This document shows positions 43,416 to 54,300 of a DNA stretch of 64,000 nt, in pieces. The stretch lies in NCBI GenBank assembly GCA_027924585.1, contig BSBM01000711.1:7389001-7453000 (forward strand). Direction: 5' to 3'. The notes below the pieces were generated by a model that had not been told where the DNA came from, made no database searches, and saw only the letters and a list, made by a program, of their open reading frames with translations. A program made the translations under genes and the position numbers. The stretch is from Larix kaempferi. Its lineage: Eukaryota > Streptophyta > Pinopsida > Pinales > Pinaceae. Position 1 is the first letter of the stretch; the number at the start of each line of letters is the position of its first letter.

Positions 43416-44477
43416 CTGTGTTACCGGATCCGTCAGGGGTGACTCAGGGATCCGCGGTTCCGATCCGGATCCGCGGTTCCGATCCGGATCCGGATCCGCC
43501 AGGATCCGCGATAGAACCGTGCCTAAACCGGATCTTTGAAAACAGAAACGGATCCAACCACAGTTAAGCGGATCCTGTAATTGTTTAGTGGTTTCCCCGT
43601 TCTTTCGGCGTTTCTTTAGTCGTTTCCCCGTAGTTTTTCTGTAGCCAATAACGCAGACATAGACTGACAGGGCGCAGTTAAGGTCCCTGTCGACCGGTCC
43701 GAATCCTAATTCAATTTAAATTAAAAGTCTTTGGGGCACTCCGACTTTAAACTTTATACTATAGCAGGGACCACACGAAATGAAAAACTCGAGCTGGTTG
43801 TTCTCATACTTACGGATAAATACTTCTGTATAAGAATGGGGCATTACATAGAATGGTGCCCATATCCATATGTACTTACCAGTGCGCCGGGATTCAGTAT
43901 ATGCTGAGGACTGGCAACATTTTTATAGAGCCCAGAAGGCCCCGCATTAACCCAGCAGGCGCCGACGCAATCAGGTATCGGGCGGGAATCCAGTATCGGG
44001 CGGGTTGCTTGATGTTTGGCTAAAATTCAAAAGATTTGTTGGATATATTTTATTTATTTTTCTCTATGTAACGAAGTCTTTCTTATTATAAAGTTAACCA
44101 TTTTAACTTTATACCATATTATAAAGTATTATAAAGTTAACTTTTTAGCTTTTTAAAGTGTTATAAAGTTAACCATTTTAGCTTGCATAATATATTTTAA
44201 ATTTTTAAGTAATAAAGTCAAAAACTATATAATAATAATGTTAAATCATAAATATTAAAAATTTTAATGTTATAATAAATTCATATATTTTTAAAAGATA
44301 TTGTAATTTAATAATATATATAGAATTAAACAATAGAATTATATATAGTTATAATTTTATATATATTAAAATTAAAAAATATTATTATATTTTTGTGTAC
44401 TTGATGTATCCTGGCCGTATCCGGATCCTGGCTTTTCAAAAATCTGGCGGATCCGTATCCGTATCCTGGTAACCTAG
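43416..44477. mobile_element. Non-autonomous hAT-like element with GGATCC-rich ends
   Basis: The ends are CTGTGTTACCGGATCCG and, inverted, CTAGGTTACCAGGATACG. The 8-bp target duplication CTATACAC is perfect (43,408-43,415 and 44,478-44,485). Removal joins two parts of the rpoB reading sequence. The left 150 bp contain at least eight GGATC words; the right end has four similar words. The centre is AT-rich and non-coding. Confidence 0.88.
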
Positions 44478-45300
44478 CTATACACAGAGCAACCAAGCAT
44501 AGATCAAGTCCTCGGAACCTGGCAACTTCAACTCTATTAAAAAGCACTTTTCAAGATTTTATTGGTTTACACCCCTTATCCCAATTTTTCGATCAAACTA
44601 ATCCATTGACAGAAATATCTCATGGGCAAAAATTGATCTATTTAGGCCCTGGGGGCTTAAGAGGGCAAACTGCTAGTTTTCGGACACAGGATATTCATCC
44701 CAAATATTATGGGCGTATTTGTCCAATCAATACGTCCAAACTCCAAAGGAATGAATGTTGGACTTGTTGCATCATTGACTACTCATGCAAAGATTGGTCA
44801 TTGCAGTTCTTTACAAAGTCCATTCATAAAAATCTCTGAGAGATCGAGAGAGCATATGGTTTATCTATTACCGAGAGAAGATGGGGATGAATACTATCAG
44901 ATAGCTACGGGAAATTATTTGGCATTAAATCAAGGTATTCAAGAAGAACAAATTACTCCAGCTCGATACCGACAAGAATTTATAGTTATTGCATGGGAAC
45001 AAATTCATTTCAGAAGTTATTCTCCTTTCCAATATTTTCTGTTGGAGTTTCCCTTAATGCTTGTCTCAAACATAATGATGTGAATCCCGCTCTACTGGGT
45101 TCTAATATGCAGCGTCAACAAGTTCCACTTTTCCAACCCAAGAAGTGCATTGTTGGAACTGGGTTGGAAGGTCAAGCAACTCTAGATTCAGGAAGTGCAG
45201 CTATAGCTACACAAGAGGGAAGGATCAAGCATATCAATGTTACAAATATCACGTCATCGGTTAATGGAGACACTGTACAAACAGAATTGGTTATATATTG
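44478..45300 (+). pseudogene. rpoB: Plastid rpoB fragment, segment 3
   Basis: Clear beta-subunit blocks occur in order: [63 protein letters not shown], and [10 protein letters not shown] with K-C-I-V-G-T-G-L-E. Frameshifts occur near 44,735 and 45,010. It covers roughly the middle third of RpoB, ending near V-I-Y at 45,298. Plastid genes of this kind in nuclear DNA are organelle-to-nucleus transfers. Confidence 0.92.
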
Positions 45301-45332
45301 AAAATTAAAGTCAAGATGGTTGTTAAAGAGGA

Positions 45333-45632
45333 TAGCTTTAAAAATCAGTCTGATCGAAATCGGAATCGGCCGCTTTGACCGAGCAGAGGCTAAACCAATC
45401 CAAACCAGTCCTTAAATTGGTTCGGGTGACCAGTTCGGCACTAAACTGGCCAAATCGGTGTTCGAATTGGCCGAGTCGTGACTGATTCATTTTCTTTAAA
45501 TATTCAATATTTTATGTATTTTTGAGTAAACCAAGTCATTAAATTTAAAATGGCCAATTCATTACAGATTTTGAGTCCAAGATTGAGTTGGCCCTCAACA
45601 GATTCCAAGTCCGATTCCGATTTTTAAAACTA
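45333..45632. mobile_element. MITE-like element, 300 bp, no clear target duplication
   Basis: Inverted ends are TAGCTTTAAAAATC and TAGTTTTAAAAATC, followed by GAAATCGGAATCGG and GGAATCGG words. It lies immediately beyond the rpoB fragment. The flanking bases do not match, so the superfamily is uncertain; length and subterminal repeats suggest hAT. Confidence 0.5.
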
Positions 45633-47716
45633 CGACTGATATACCCCCACCAGGGTTCAAGTCCTACCAATGACTTGCTCATGCCCGTGCTCGTGCTTGT
45701 GGATCTGCACCAGTGCACAAAACAGCGGCTGGAAGTTGTGGCCAGGTGCAAGTCCAGGGTGACTTTGGTGGAATAGATAGCCCCACTTGTGGCTTCTAAG
45801 CCAAAAGTGGCTGAATTGAATAGTGCTAATGATTCCCCATAATTATAGACATGAGCACAGGCACATTAGACTTGTCCTGATAAGAGGAAGCTAGTTAAAT
45901 GTAGGTTGTGCATGATCTATGATTTCACAGCAAGGTGGAAGACTTGCAGCGATAATGACCCAGGCTGAAATCATGGCAGGCTCACTCTCCATGATAACAC
46001 AATCAACCTAGGTCCTTTAAGGTGTAGGTCCTAATAATGCCACAATGCTGGTTCCTCAATAATGTCGAGGTGCTAACCCAGACATGCATGAAGAGGAGGT
46101 CCTACTATTTAGAACAGCTCTGCAGCCTGGAAACTCTCCATGAGGATGAATCCCTTACAAGAGAACAGAGCTTCACTTTCCCGCAATCGGAGAGGAAAAG
46201 CAAGCAGAGAAGGAACAACCAGCAAAGTTAGTATAAAAGGAAATACCACAGCCTGAGGAATTTCCAAGAAAAGTCACTCGGGAGAAGCAGCAACTCAAGC
46301 AAGTACTGACAGATTCATTCTTGTTCGGTAGACCTGAATGCTGCTGTAGAAGAAACATCCAACTTCCAGGTGAATATCAAATGAAAAAGGGATGTGAAAG
46401 CAAAGAAGGCAATTCCAACAGAGCAAAGGACCCCGCTGCAATTCATAGATTACCTGGCAGGAATCCCTTCCGATCCAGAAGCAGAATCTAGAAGGCAGAC
46501 TGAGCATGTCCCTCTCACGAGGAGCAGAAAATCAAAAAATAATATTGAAAAGAAAGAAGCCAAAGAAACAAATCCGTGAATTCACAATCCATGCTGAGTT
46601 TGTCCTTCTTTGACAAGGAAAACGATATGAAGTAATTTCAAAACTACTCTTGAAATGTATGTGTTTTGTATCTTGTTATGTAATCAATTCATAAGACAAT
46701 ACTCTTGTAGTCCTGGCAAACACAGAAAGTCCGCTAGTAGGAAAATCAGGCTGTTTTGTGAGAATCCGGATGAGAGTGTGTTACCAACCATCTTGAAGCT
46801 AGAAGTTTGAAGCCTTCTTGAATTTTTTATTACAACCGTACGGATAAAGCTGTGGTGGTTTTTTTAATCAATATAAACTAACTGTTACTTGTTAAAAAAA
46901 TGTGGTGGTGCTAGTAAAGGTGGTCCCTGTGCTAATGCAGTGTATTTTGCAGATGGAACCAGGTGCATGTCCAGGGTGACGTTGACGAAATAGATACTCC
47001 TCATTGGTGGATTCACAATAAAAGTTAAGGCATATCTTAAGAGGAGTTTCGTGCCCTATCTAGTTAAAAAAATCAGGGGGGCTCAACTAGCCAATAATAA
47101 TGATAATTCAAGCAAATCATGTTCCATCAGTTAAATCGCTGGCTTGACCTGGAGAAGCCCAGGTTTAAACCCACTGGAGACATGCAGCCATGTTAGTGCA
47201 CCTCTTTCAATACAGCCATATTAAAGCAGTAAGCTGTTAATGAAGCCGTTTGACCTGAGTTAAGTAAAGTCTCGGGATTAAAAAAGGTTTTCGCATTAAT
47301 ATTACTGATGATAGAGCAAAATCCTGTCAAACTCTGGTAAAATAAAATTAATATAAGAATTAAAAATAAAATTTAAGGGGAAAAATTGCTTGGATCCCCG
47401 CAGCAGTAGACTGTGAGTGCCCCGCATTCAAAGAGAGAGAGAGAGAAAGAAGTTTAAAATGATCCAAAGAAAGCATTAATATCTAAATAATGCAGTCAGG
47501 GATGTTCAGTTCCTGGAACATATTAATTATATTATTTACAAAGATAAAATTTTATCACAGCTAAATGGAAAACTTACAGACTTTTCGCACAGAAAAACAA
47601 CTGGGTACCGTAAATGCAGACTTCAAGTACCGATTGAATGTATCAGACAACAAAATACACAGCGATTCGAATAACAACAATAAAAATGACCCGAAATAGA
47701 AGATGGGCGTACATAC
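45633..47716 (-). other. Start of carbonic anhydrase intron 1, or spacer; no other gene recognised
   Basis: On the minus strand this follows the splice donor of the carbonic anhydrase exon, so it may be intron 1. No second exon is visible. A GGTTCAAGTCC box (45,655-45,665) matches a tRNA/SINE B-box but has no A-box partner. A plus-strand open stretch at 46,394-46,579 ends in a lysine-rich tail and remains unidentified. A direct repeat of about 45 bp (CCAGGGTGAC core) occurs near 45,750 and 46,970. Confidence 0.45.
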
Positions 47717-47831
47717 ATTGCTCCTGAAATCCATAATTGCCCTGAAGACGGCAACCCAAACGATCAAGTGCTTGCCCCGTCTCTCGAATCCAAAACCCAA
47801 CTGTATAAACGACCTTGCTCATTGAACCCAT
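47717..47831 (-). CDS. Mitochondrial gamma-carbonic anhydrase (complex I), first coding exon
   Basis: The exon starts at the first in-frame ATG (47,831) and encodes 38 residues: M-G-S-M-S-K-V-V-Y-T, then V-G-F-W-I-R-E-T-G-Q-A-L-D-R-L-G, C-R-L-Q-G-N-Y-G-F-Q-E-Q. This matches the conserved N-terminus of plant gamma-CA proteins (GAMMACA1/2 in Arabidopsis), subunits of the carbonic-anhydrase domain on the matrix side of complex I. It ends one base into the next codon at a donor GTATGT (47,716-47,711). In the family the next residue is Leu, starting with T or C, which fits. The catalytic beta-helix with its zinc-binding histidines lies in later exons that I cannot find within the window. A functional gene would need an intron reaching past the visible sequence; a truncated copy is the alternative. 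Confidence 0.85.
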
Positions 47832-48079
47832 CTGTATCAGCGTGTTATATTTCGCTTTTGGATCCGATAATGTGGGTTTCAACTCAAATTTATGTGTTGA
47901 ATTGGTGAAAAATGCAGAGGTTTACCAGTCTGCCCACAAACCCCTTATTGCCATGACTGCCGAGTGGCCAGAAAACAAAACTCTTGCCAATTTAATTGAA
48001 CTTGTGATGCTTTTGAGATCCGAGTTGATTGCGTTGAAAATTCTTTCAAACGATTAGACCGTGTTAGATATTAGGGTTT
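47832..48079 (-). promoter_or_regulatory. Probable 5' UTR and promoter of the gamma-CA gene, with telo-box
   Basis: Immediately upstream on the minus strand is AAACCCTAA (48,079-48,071), the telo-box element frequent near start sites of plant housekeeping genes, including mitochondrial and ribosomal ones. Between it and the ATG the minus strand has no upstream in-frame ATG. The telo-box lies 240 bases from the ATG, a plausible distance. No canonical TATA box is obvious. Confidence 0.45.
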
Positions 48080-51000
48080 TAAACATAACAATAGTTCATA
48101 TTTGGAGGGATAATATGGTTAAAGGGTCGTTTGAAGATGCACTTTGCATAGTTGATTATCTTTAGTTTTGTCATCTTATTGTTATTATTATTATTACTAT
48201 ATCCCCAATATTTATTTTTGCGTCGGGGATATTAGTTGCTTGTGGGAGGAGGACAGGGAGGATGTTAACAAAGGTTTTAACAGGTTTTATTTTTGGTGTA
48301 TTTATTTTTCTTACTTGGTCGAGGTTTTATTTGGTTGGTCATTTGTTGGTTTGCGGCTTGCGTCGTCCTGGGGTTGTGTGCCCCAAAACCCGGCGGCGCT
48401 CTTTCGTCAACAAGGTTAAATGCAGGTCATAGCATTTTTATTGTGGTTGGTGCCCGCGGTATGACACGACATGGAGGTGTGTTAATGGTGTGGTATGGCA
48501 CAGCAACTAGTTGTTTAATGGCACGGCGGTATGGTACATCGTGCAGTTGTTAAAACCCTGGTAACGTTTTTATTGCGGTTGAATGGACGGGTGTCTAGTG
48601 GTAGAGCATGGAGTTGTTTTAATGGTACAGTATGACACATCATGCAGTTGTTTTCATGGCATGGTCCGGGGATTTGCTGTGTTCATCTTCTGCTATCGTG
48701 GATCAATGCTTCTTGCGGTTTCCCAATTCCTAGGTTTTCGGGTTCCGGGTGGAGGACAAAGAGTGTTGGCAGGGTATGGCCTTCACTGTTGTGGCCAGAT
48801 CATTTATTTTTTGCTTGTGGAGGAGTGCACCCGTTCAGTTGTGGAGGTACGTTCATCGCAGCCGTCTGCAAAGGCCTTTTTTATGTCGCTGATGTTTTCC
48901 CTTGGTTGTTACTTGTTCATGTGGCCGTTGCTGTGATCGCATTCTTTTGTTTGTTGTGTTCTCGTCGGCGCGTTGCTGTGTTGCCCTTGGAAGCTTCCTC
49001 TGTCGTTTCTTTTGATTCAAGCATCTGCAGGACGACATTTTATCTGGTGAGTTTTATGTATTTGTTCTGGATTATCCTTGTTTGTGAGAATAAACCTACA
49101 AAACCTACAACCTGAAAACGTAATTGGGTTTATGTCTGTTGTTTATGTAGTTTTCATTTGCTTTTGGCATGCTTTCATGACATACGGCTCGAATTGGTTA
49201 TGTTTTGTTTTTTTTCCCTCTCTTTTGTGTTGGAGCGCATGGTCTGATATTTCTTGAACCCCTTTTTTAAGTCTAGTTCAACTTCACTTCTTATTTCATT
49301 ACTTGTGGAATATGTTGCTAAGCCTAACTAGATTTTTATTTTCATAGTTCCTTACTGGTCTTGTGGATTGAATTGTGAATCTTCAGAGTCGCTCATAAAG
49401 GATTTTTTATTTATGCATTCATCCTAACCCTAACTCCTTAATGGAGGTATATTTCGTCATCATAGTTTCACTAGTAGGGTAAGAAGTTTTGATTCCAGAT
49501 AGCTTAATTCTAACATTTGTTTGTAGTTATGGAAAAAATAATTTGGTGGTTCAAAAACCGATAGATATGAGGAGTTTTCTAAATATAAAATTTATGAGCA
49601 TCTGGAAGTCTACACTTTTCTTCTATGGTTTACTGTTGTTTAGTTACTCATGCCTTGGTTCAAAAAGGGATATGGCTCCATTTCCCTCCGTGAGATACAG
49701 CGCTTTTAGAACCAGTTCCAAGATACCTTTTATAAGATGCACCTTTTGAATACAATGATTAGACCCACGGTCCTCTGTTCTTCGGAGATCTAGGGATTGA
49801 GCTTGCTAGAGACCGATTTTGCTATCACTAAGAGATTCTAGAGCTTCCTTCTCAGGTGCATCATCTGTTGCAAGTGGATTTCCCCCCTAGGCTATTGTGT
49901 AGGTAGCATTTGAATCTCATCCTTTTTTCCTTTACGCCATCTTCCATTTGGTCTCTTTCTTCGCACAGTTCGAACCTATGTGGACTTGATCTCTGGAAGG
50001 GGTTATCCTCACCTAACACATTGTTCTTCAAAGGCCATCGCCTTGGTTAGCTTCCTAAGGCATGTGTAGCCGCTCAAATTAATACTCCAGGTAAAAAAAA
50101 TTGAACCGCAGTGCTATGAGGGTAAGCATACGAGGATTTGTGCCCATTGTCACCACAACAAAACCCTCTCGCTTCTAGCTAACTCCTAGAGACCAAGGGG
50201 AGACCCTAAATTGAGTTAAGTGGACCTGCAAAACAGAAGAGCAGGGTAATAACATTTTTTAGATTTTTAATACGTTGTATAAAATTAAAAAAAAAGGACC
50301 TGTAATCAATAATCCTCTAAAGGATAATGATTTTGTTTAAAGTAAATCGTTATGATGAAAGAATCTACTAACAGTAAAGCTTTGATCATCCTTCTCTTAC
50401 CTCTACAATGAACAACCTTGTGGCTTTTGAATCTCCATCTGCTAAGTCTCTTATGCAGTCTACCGGCCAGCCATTCCCATAGCTTTTGAAATCCCATCAT
50501 AGTGTAAGTGCACCTGGTTCTACCCATCATAAGGACCTGATTCTTTGATGTAATTATTATGCACAACGCACCCAGACACACTGTCTCTGCGCAGATTTTG
50601 TTTGAAAAAAAAATATGTTCACTTTCAAATGACTTAAATAAAACTGCAATTTTTTTTTTTTAAACATTGCAATTTGATCTTCAAACTTGGACCATGATGA
50701 AGTCAACTACATACTAGATGTCATAACTGATTGTTTTGATAGTCATAAATCGATGCTTCTTTGATATATACTTTCTATTTTCCATTTTAAAATATATAAA
50801 ATTCCTTAATGTGTTTTTCTCTGTTGAATGCAGGAAAAAAAGATCACCACAGCTGTTACAGCATCAATCATGGCACTCTGAAATAGATTTTTGGAAATTA
50901 CACTGGTTTTTGGCATTCTCAATGCTGCATCAGCCACTGTTTTTTGGCTCTTCTTTTTTGCAAACAAAAAACTACATACTTGACATCTCCTACACATTTA

Positions 51001-51159
51001 CTTAATGTGATTTGGCATCAAAGTAAACTTTGCCCTGTTTTTTTTGTTATTAAGTTTATGCCATATACGAAAATCTCTTTCTTTTGTATAGACACTGGAT
51101 TTTGTCTCTAAACTATGCAACGACCACTTCTTAATATATATACAGACTTTCAATTTAGC

Positions 51160-51560
51160 AAAAACACATGATCTTTTATTTATACACAGCTACTATTCAT
51201 GTTTTTTAAGAAGTAAAATCCCTTACTTTTTTGTTATTAAAGAGGCATTGTATACATACAAATAAGTGGATTTTTCTGCTGCTACTGTTTTTCATCTAAT
51301 CCTTTACATATTTATTCTACATAGCAAAAACAAAAACAAAAAACATTGCCTAAGAACATAAACAACCAACAAAGATACTTTTATTTTTATTATTGTTTGT
51401 TTTCTCTCCATAGTTCTTGCCATCATATTCAACCTTGCAATAACATATGATCCTCCATTTATTCACGGCCATTGTCCTTGTTTTTATCTCTTACTCTTTT
51501 ATTGATAAAGAGACAACATGTGCATACAAATCGCTGAATTTTATTGTTGCTATTGTTTAA
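51160..51560 (+). repeat. Diverged direct duplication, about 130 bp, 270 bp apart
   Basis: 51,168-51,295 and 51,445-51,560 align over their length: CATGATCTTTTATTTATACA against CATATGATCCTCCATTTATT, then TTATTAAAGAGGCATTGTAT against TTGATAAAGAGACAACATGT, then TGCTGCTACTGTTT against TGTTGCTATTGTTT. Divergence is high, so the duplication is old. Confidence 0.6.
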
Positions 51561-51639
51561 AAAAACACATTTCAAAATGACACAAACAATCAGCATTGAT
51601 GATTATTATTTAATTCAGTCAATAATGAGTGTTGTTAAG

Positions 51640-51860
51640 TATATTGTTTTCAATTGGGTTGGGTAGCGTAGTACAGGGTGGGAATTAGAAAAAATATAAA
51701 TATAATGTTTTCAGTTGGGTTGGATACCGCAGTTTCGAGTGGGGATTAAGAAAAAAAATTATGAATATATTGTTTTCAGTTGGGTTGGTTGGGTAATATA
51801 TTATTTTCAATTGGGTTGGATTCGGTAGGGTAATGTAGAGTGAGGTAGTTGTAAAATGTG
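51640..51860 (+). repeat. Degenerate tandem repeat, GTTTTCARTTGGGTTGG units
   Basis: Four units begin with TTTTCAATTGGGTTGG-like words at about 51,647, 51,708, 51,773 and 51,803, with variable spacing (30-65 bp) and GGTAGNGTA-like following words. Likely a decayed minisatellite. Confidence 0.7.
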
Positions 51861-53759
51861 TTTTGGGTAATATTAAATGTAGGGTTGTTTGATGTTATTT
51901 TAGGTGATTGTGATTAAAAGTATTATTATGTCTATGATATTTAGCTTTTGCATCGGTGGATTATTTAGGGGTTTGTAGAGTGAATTTTTATATTTGGTTA
52001 AGTTTTTGGATAGTTTGATTTTTTATATATTAAAGAATATTTTTTTTTAATTTCATTTTTTGCTTTTCCATTGGTCTTGTACTTCTTTTCTCTCCATGGT
52101 TGTTGCTATGATCTTAAACATACGACAAACCAATGTTATTCGTTTTCTAGTTCCGTAGCTTTCGTCATTGTTTATTATTTAAACATGCAAATGTATTTTC
52201 CCTTCATACATGTACTGTCATCAGCCCATGTATGTGCAATGTCGGGGACATTGCCACATCATGGCTCTTGTTATACATGCAGAGAGGCATGGTATATTAT
52301 TTGTATCTTTGGTCAAACACTATAGGTAATGTTTTGACTAACAATTTATATCTATTCTCCTAAATCTTGCATTAGGTATTATTTCTTTTATTTATTTTTT
52401 CAAAATAAAGTCAATTTATCTCTCATACAATTGGATGAGAGGTTGGGGTGTTATTGCTAGACCGACGACGGTCTTCTTGGTTTTAGAAAAGCCTTCTTAA
52501 TTATTCGTGGTTTTAGAAAAACCTTTTTAATTATTTGACATGCACCGCCTGGTCATCACAATCACTGCCATGGTTTGCATTGCTTACACCTTCTCATCAC
52601 CACATGCCTAAACCACCTGACTGAACTGCCTACCTTCTCATCTACAAATTCCTTGCTTGCCTTCTCTTACAAAGAATGATGTTTCATGTTGTCCAAATGG
52701 TCTGTATTGTTCTACATGTATGTAATTGCGGGGGTATTAAGGAAGGGAATCTGCTGCAATTTAAACAATCTACAACACGAGAGAATCAATAATCTGCAAT
52801 AATATTTTCTCTATCTTATGTAGGAGATCCAGCCATTCAAACAAATTAAGTTTTTTGGCTCAAGTTACAAGCTACTGTGTTAAATACTATTATGTTACTA
52901 GTTTTTCATTTATTCACCAATGCAATTCATGAGCAAAATTTCATAATATTATTGGCATTGTGTCATTGTTTTCATCTGTGATCCATGCAATTCATGATTA
53001 CAATACTTCATGCATGTTTTATTTCCTACGAGATATGAGGTTGCATGATAAAAAAACTAAAATTGTAAGATTTGTATAGTACTACAAAATGGCTTGAGCG
53101 TTATGTAATTTGTACCTTGGGTTATTCTTCTGCTCAAAATTGAAAACTCAGTGTTTGAATGCTTACATCATTTGTGTATAGTTTCCACTGCATTGCAAGC
53201 CTGTAATGAATCTGCAGAGAGCCAAGGGAACTGAAAATTGTTTGTTGGTCAAAGAAGGTAGAGAGCAAACAAAACTCATGAATATAATTGTTAACCAGTG
53301 TATAAACTTGGATTCCCTCCTTATGTTCCGAGCATTACAATGTTTCCATATGCATAATTGAGTATGGTGGATGGATGGTGGATTATCTTATAGAGGTTAT
53401 CGGGCCGGGATTTTGGTTGTAGAATCCTCTTTAGAGATTTGCTAGTTGAAGCGGGTGAAGTTTTCTTTCTACATGTGCATATGATGGGTGGCGGTGACTG
53501 ATTCTTTCTACATGTGCATATGTTGTCATATGAGTGTTGGGCCCTGGAAATGCCCCTTTTTTACCATACCTATTTCATCTTTTTGCCCTGTTACATCCTA
53601 CTTTCATAAACCACTTCCATGCCTTTTTCCAAAACAATCAGCAATCCTGACAAGGTATAATTCATTATTGCTTTATTTAATTAATGCCTAAGATTGTTAT
53701 GGTTATGAATTATAGCCTTCGATTTATGCTAACTTGTGTTGATTGTATTAAGTTAAGAT

Positions 53760-54300
53760 CAAAGCACAGGTGTATCAGCCGCAATGCCTTGGGAAATAAT
53801 CATATGGTGCCAGTTGTTACTCTTCCAATTTGATTCCTCATATTCCAAGGGACAACGCATCTTCCACGTGAAGCTGTAACAGGTTTTCGCTGAAACAGAG
53901 CATTGCTGCAACAGACAGGACACCTCCCAATTGGTTGAACCGTTGATCCATTGACTGCCAGAGTAACAGCATCCTTCATGTTTAACGGCCTCATTCATTA
54001 CGGCTATAACAGTTTAGTTGTAACTCTGCAGCATGAAGATCAGAGATCTTCATTGCTGCACGAAATTAGTGGATCACGAACTGTATTCCTCATGTATAAA
54101 TACGGGAAGGCTCTCAGAGTCTGGGGTTGGATAATTACCATTTTGTACGGGCTGTAATAGAGAACTGAGACTGTGAATTACCATATTTAATGAAGAGCAG
54201 AGTTACTTCTATTTCTGTGTCTTAATTTGTGGTAGTTCACGGTGTCTCTGTTAGAAGGCCAGGGCCCGCCTTCTCACAGAGATTGCCGAGTTAAGTAGCT
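53760..54300 (+). promoter_or_regulatory. Isolated TATA box and downstream hairpin; possible LTR or gene leader
   Basis: TATAAATA at 54,095-54,102 sits in a GC-richer context with GGGAAGGCTCTCAGAGTCTGG downstream-like start-site sequence. About 145 bases later a strong hairpin (54,245-54,282, 15-bp arms with one mismatch, 8-base loop) would lie in the leader. No ORF follows. It could be the leader of a retroelement LTR or a host gene whose exons lie beyond recognition. Confidence 0.35.

Larger units (their letters stand above)
48080..53759. other. Upstream spacer with diverged repeats; no gene recognised
   Basis: A G/T-rich stretch (48,170-49,110) has open frames on the plus strand without recognisable domains; it repeats ACATCRTGCAGTTGTT near 48,536 and 48,635. 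The 49,120-50,700 part carries no supported gene. From 50,700 it is AT-rich with the tandem repeats listed separately. A 20-bp direct repeat TTCTTTCTACATGTGCATAT occurs at 53,463 and 53,502. Confidence 0.5.

Noticed and set aside
43416-43580. GGATCC-rich block considered as a synthetic or cloning artefact (BamHI sites)
   Set aside because: The words are diverged, occur at both ends of an element with an 8-bp target duplication, and the inverted termini match, so it is a natural transposon end.
28690-45300. rpoB considered as a functional polymerase gene
   Set aside because: Stops, frameshifts and two large insertions rule this out. It is a nuclear copy of a plastid fragment.
47815-48057. Plus-strand 80-codon ORF over the carbonic anhydrase upstream region
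   Set aside because: It overlaps the exon's start and 5' UTR in antisense, has no domain, and the minus-strand exon is clearly the conserved one.
48583-49115. Overlapping Cys/Phe/Val-rich plus-strand frames of 117-157 codons
   Set aside because: The composition follows from a G/T-rich stretch. There is no ATG context, domain or splice pattern that I can support.
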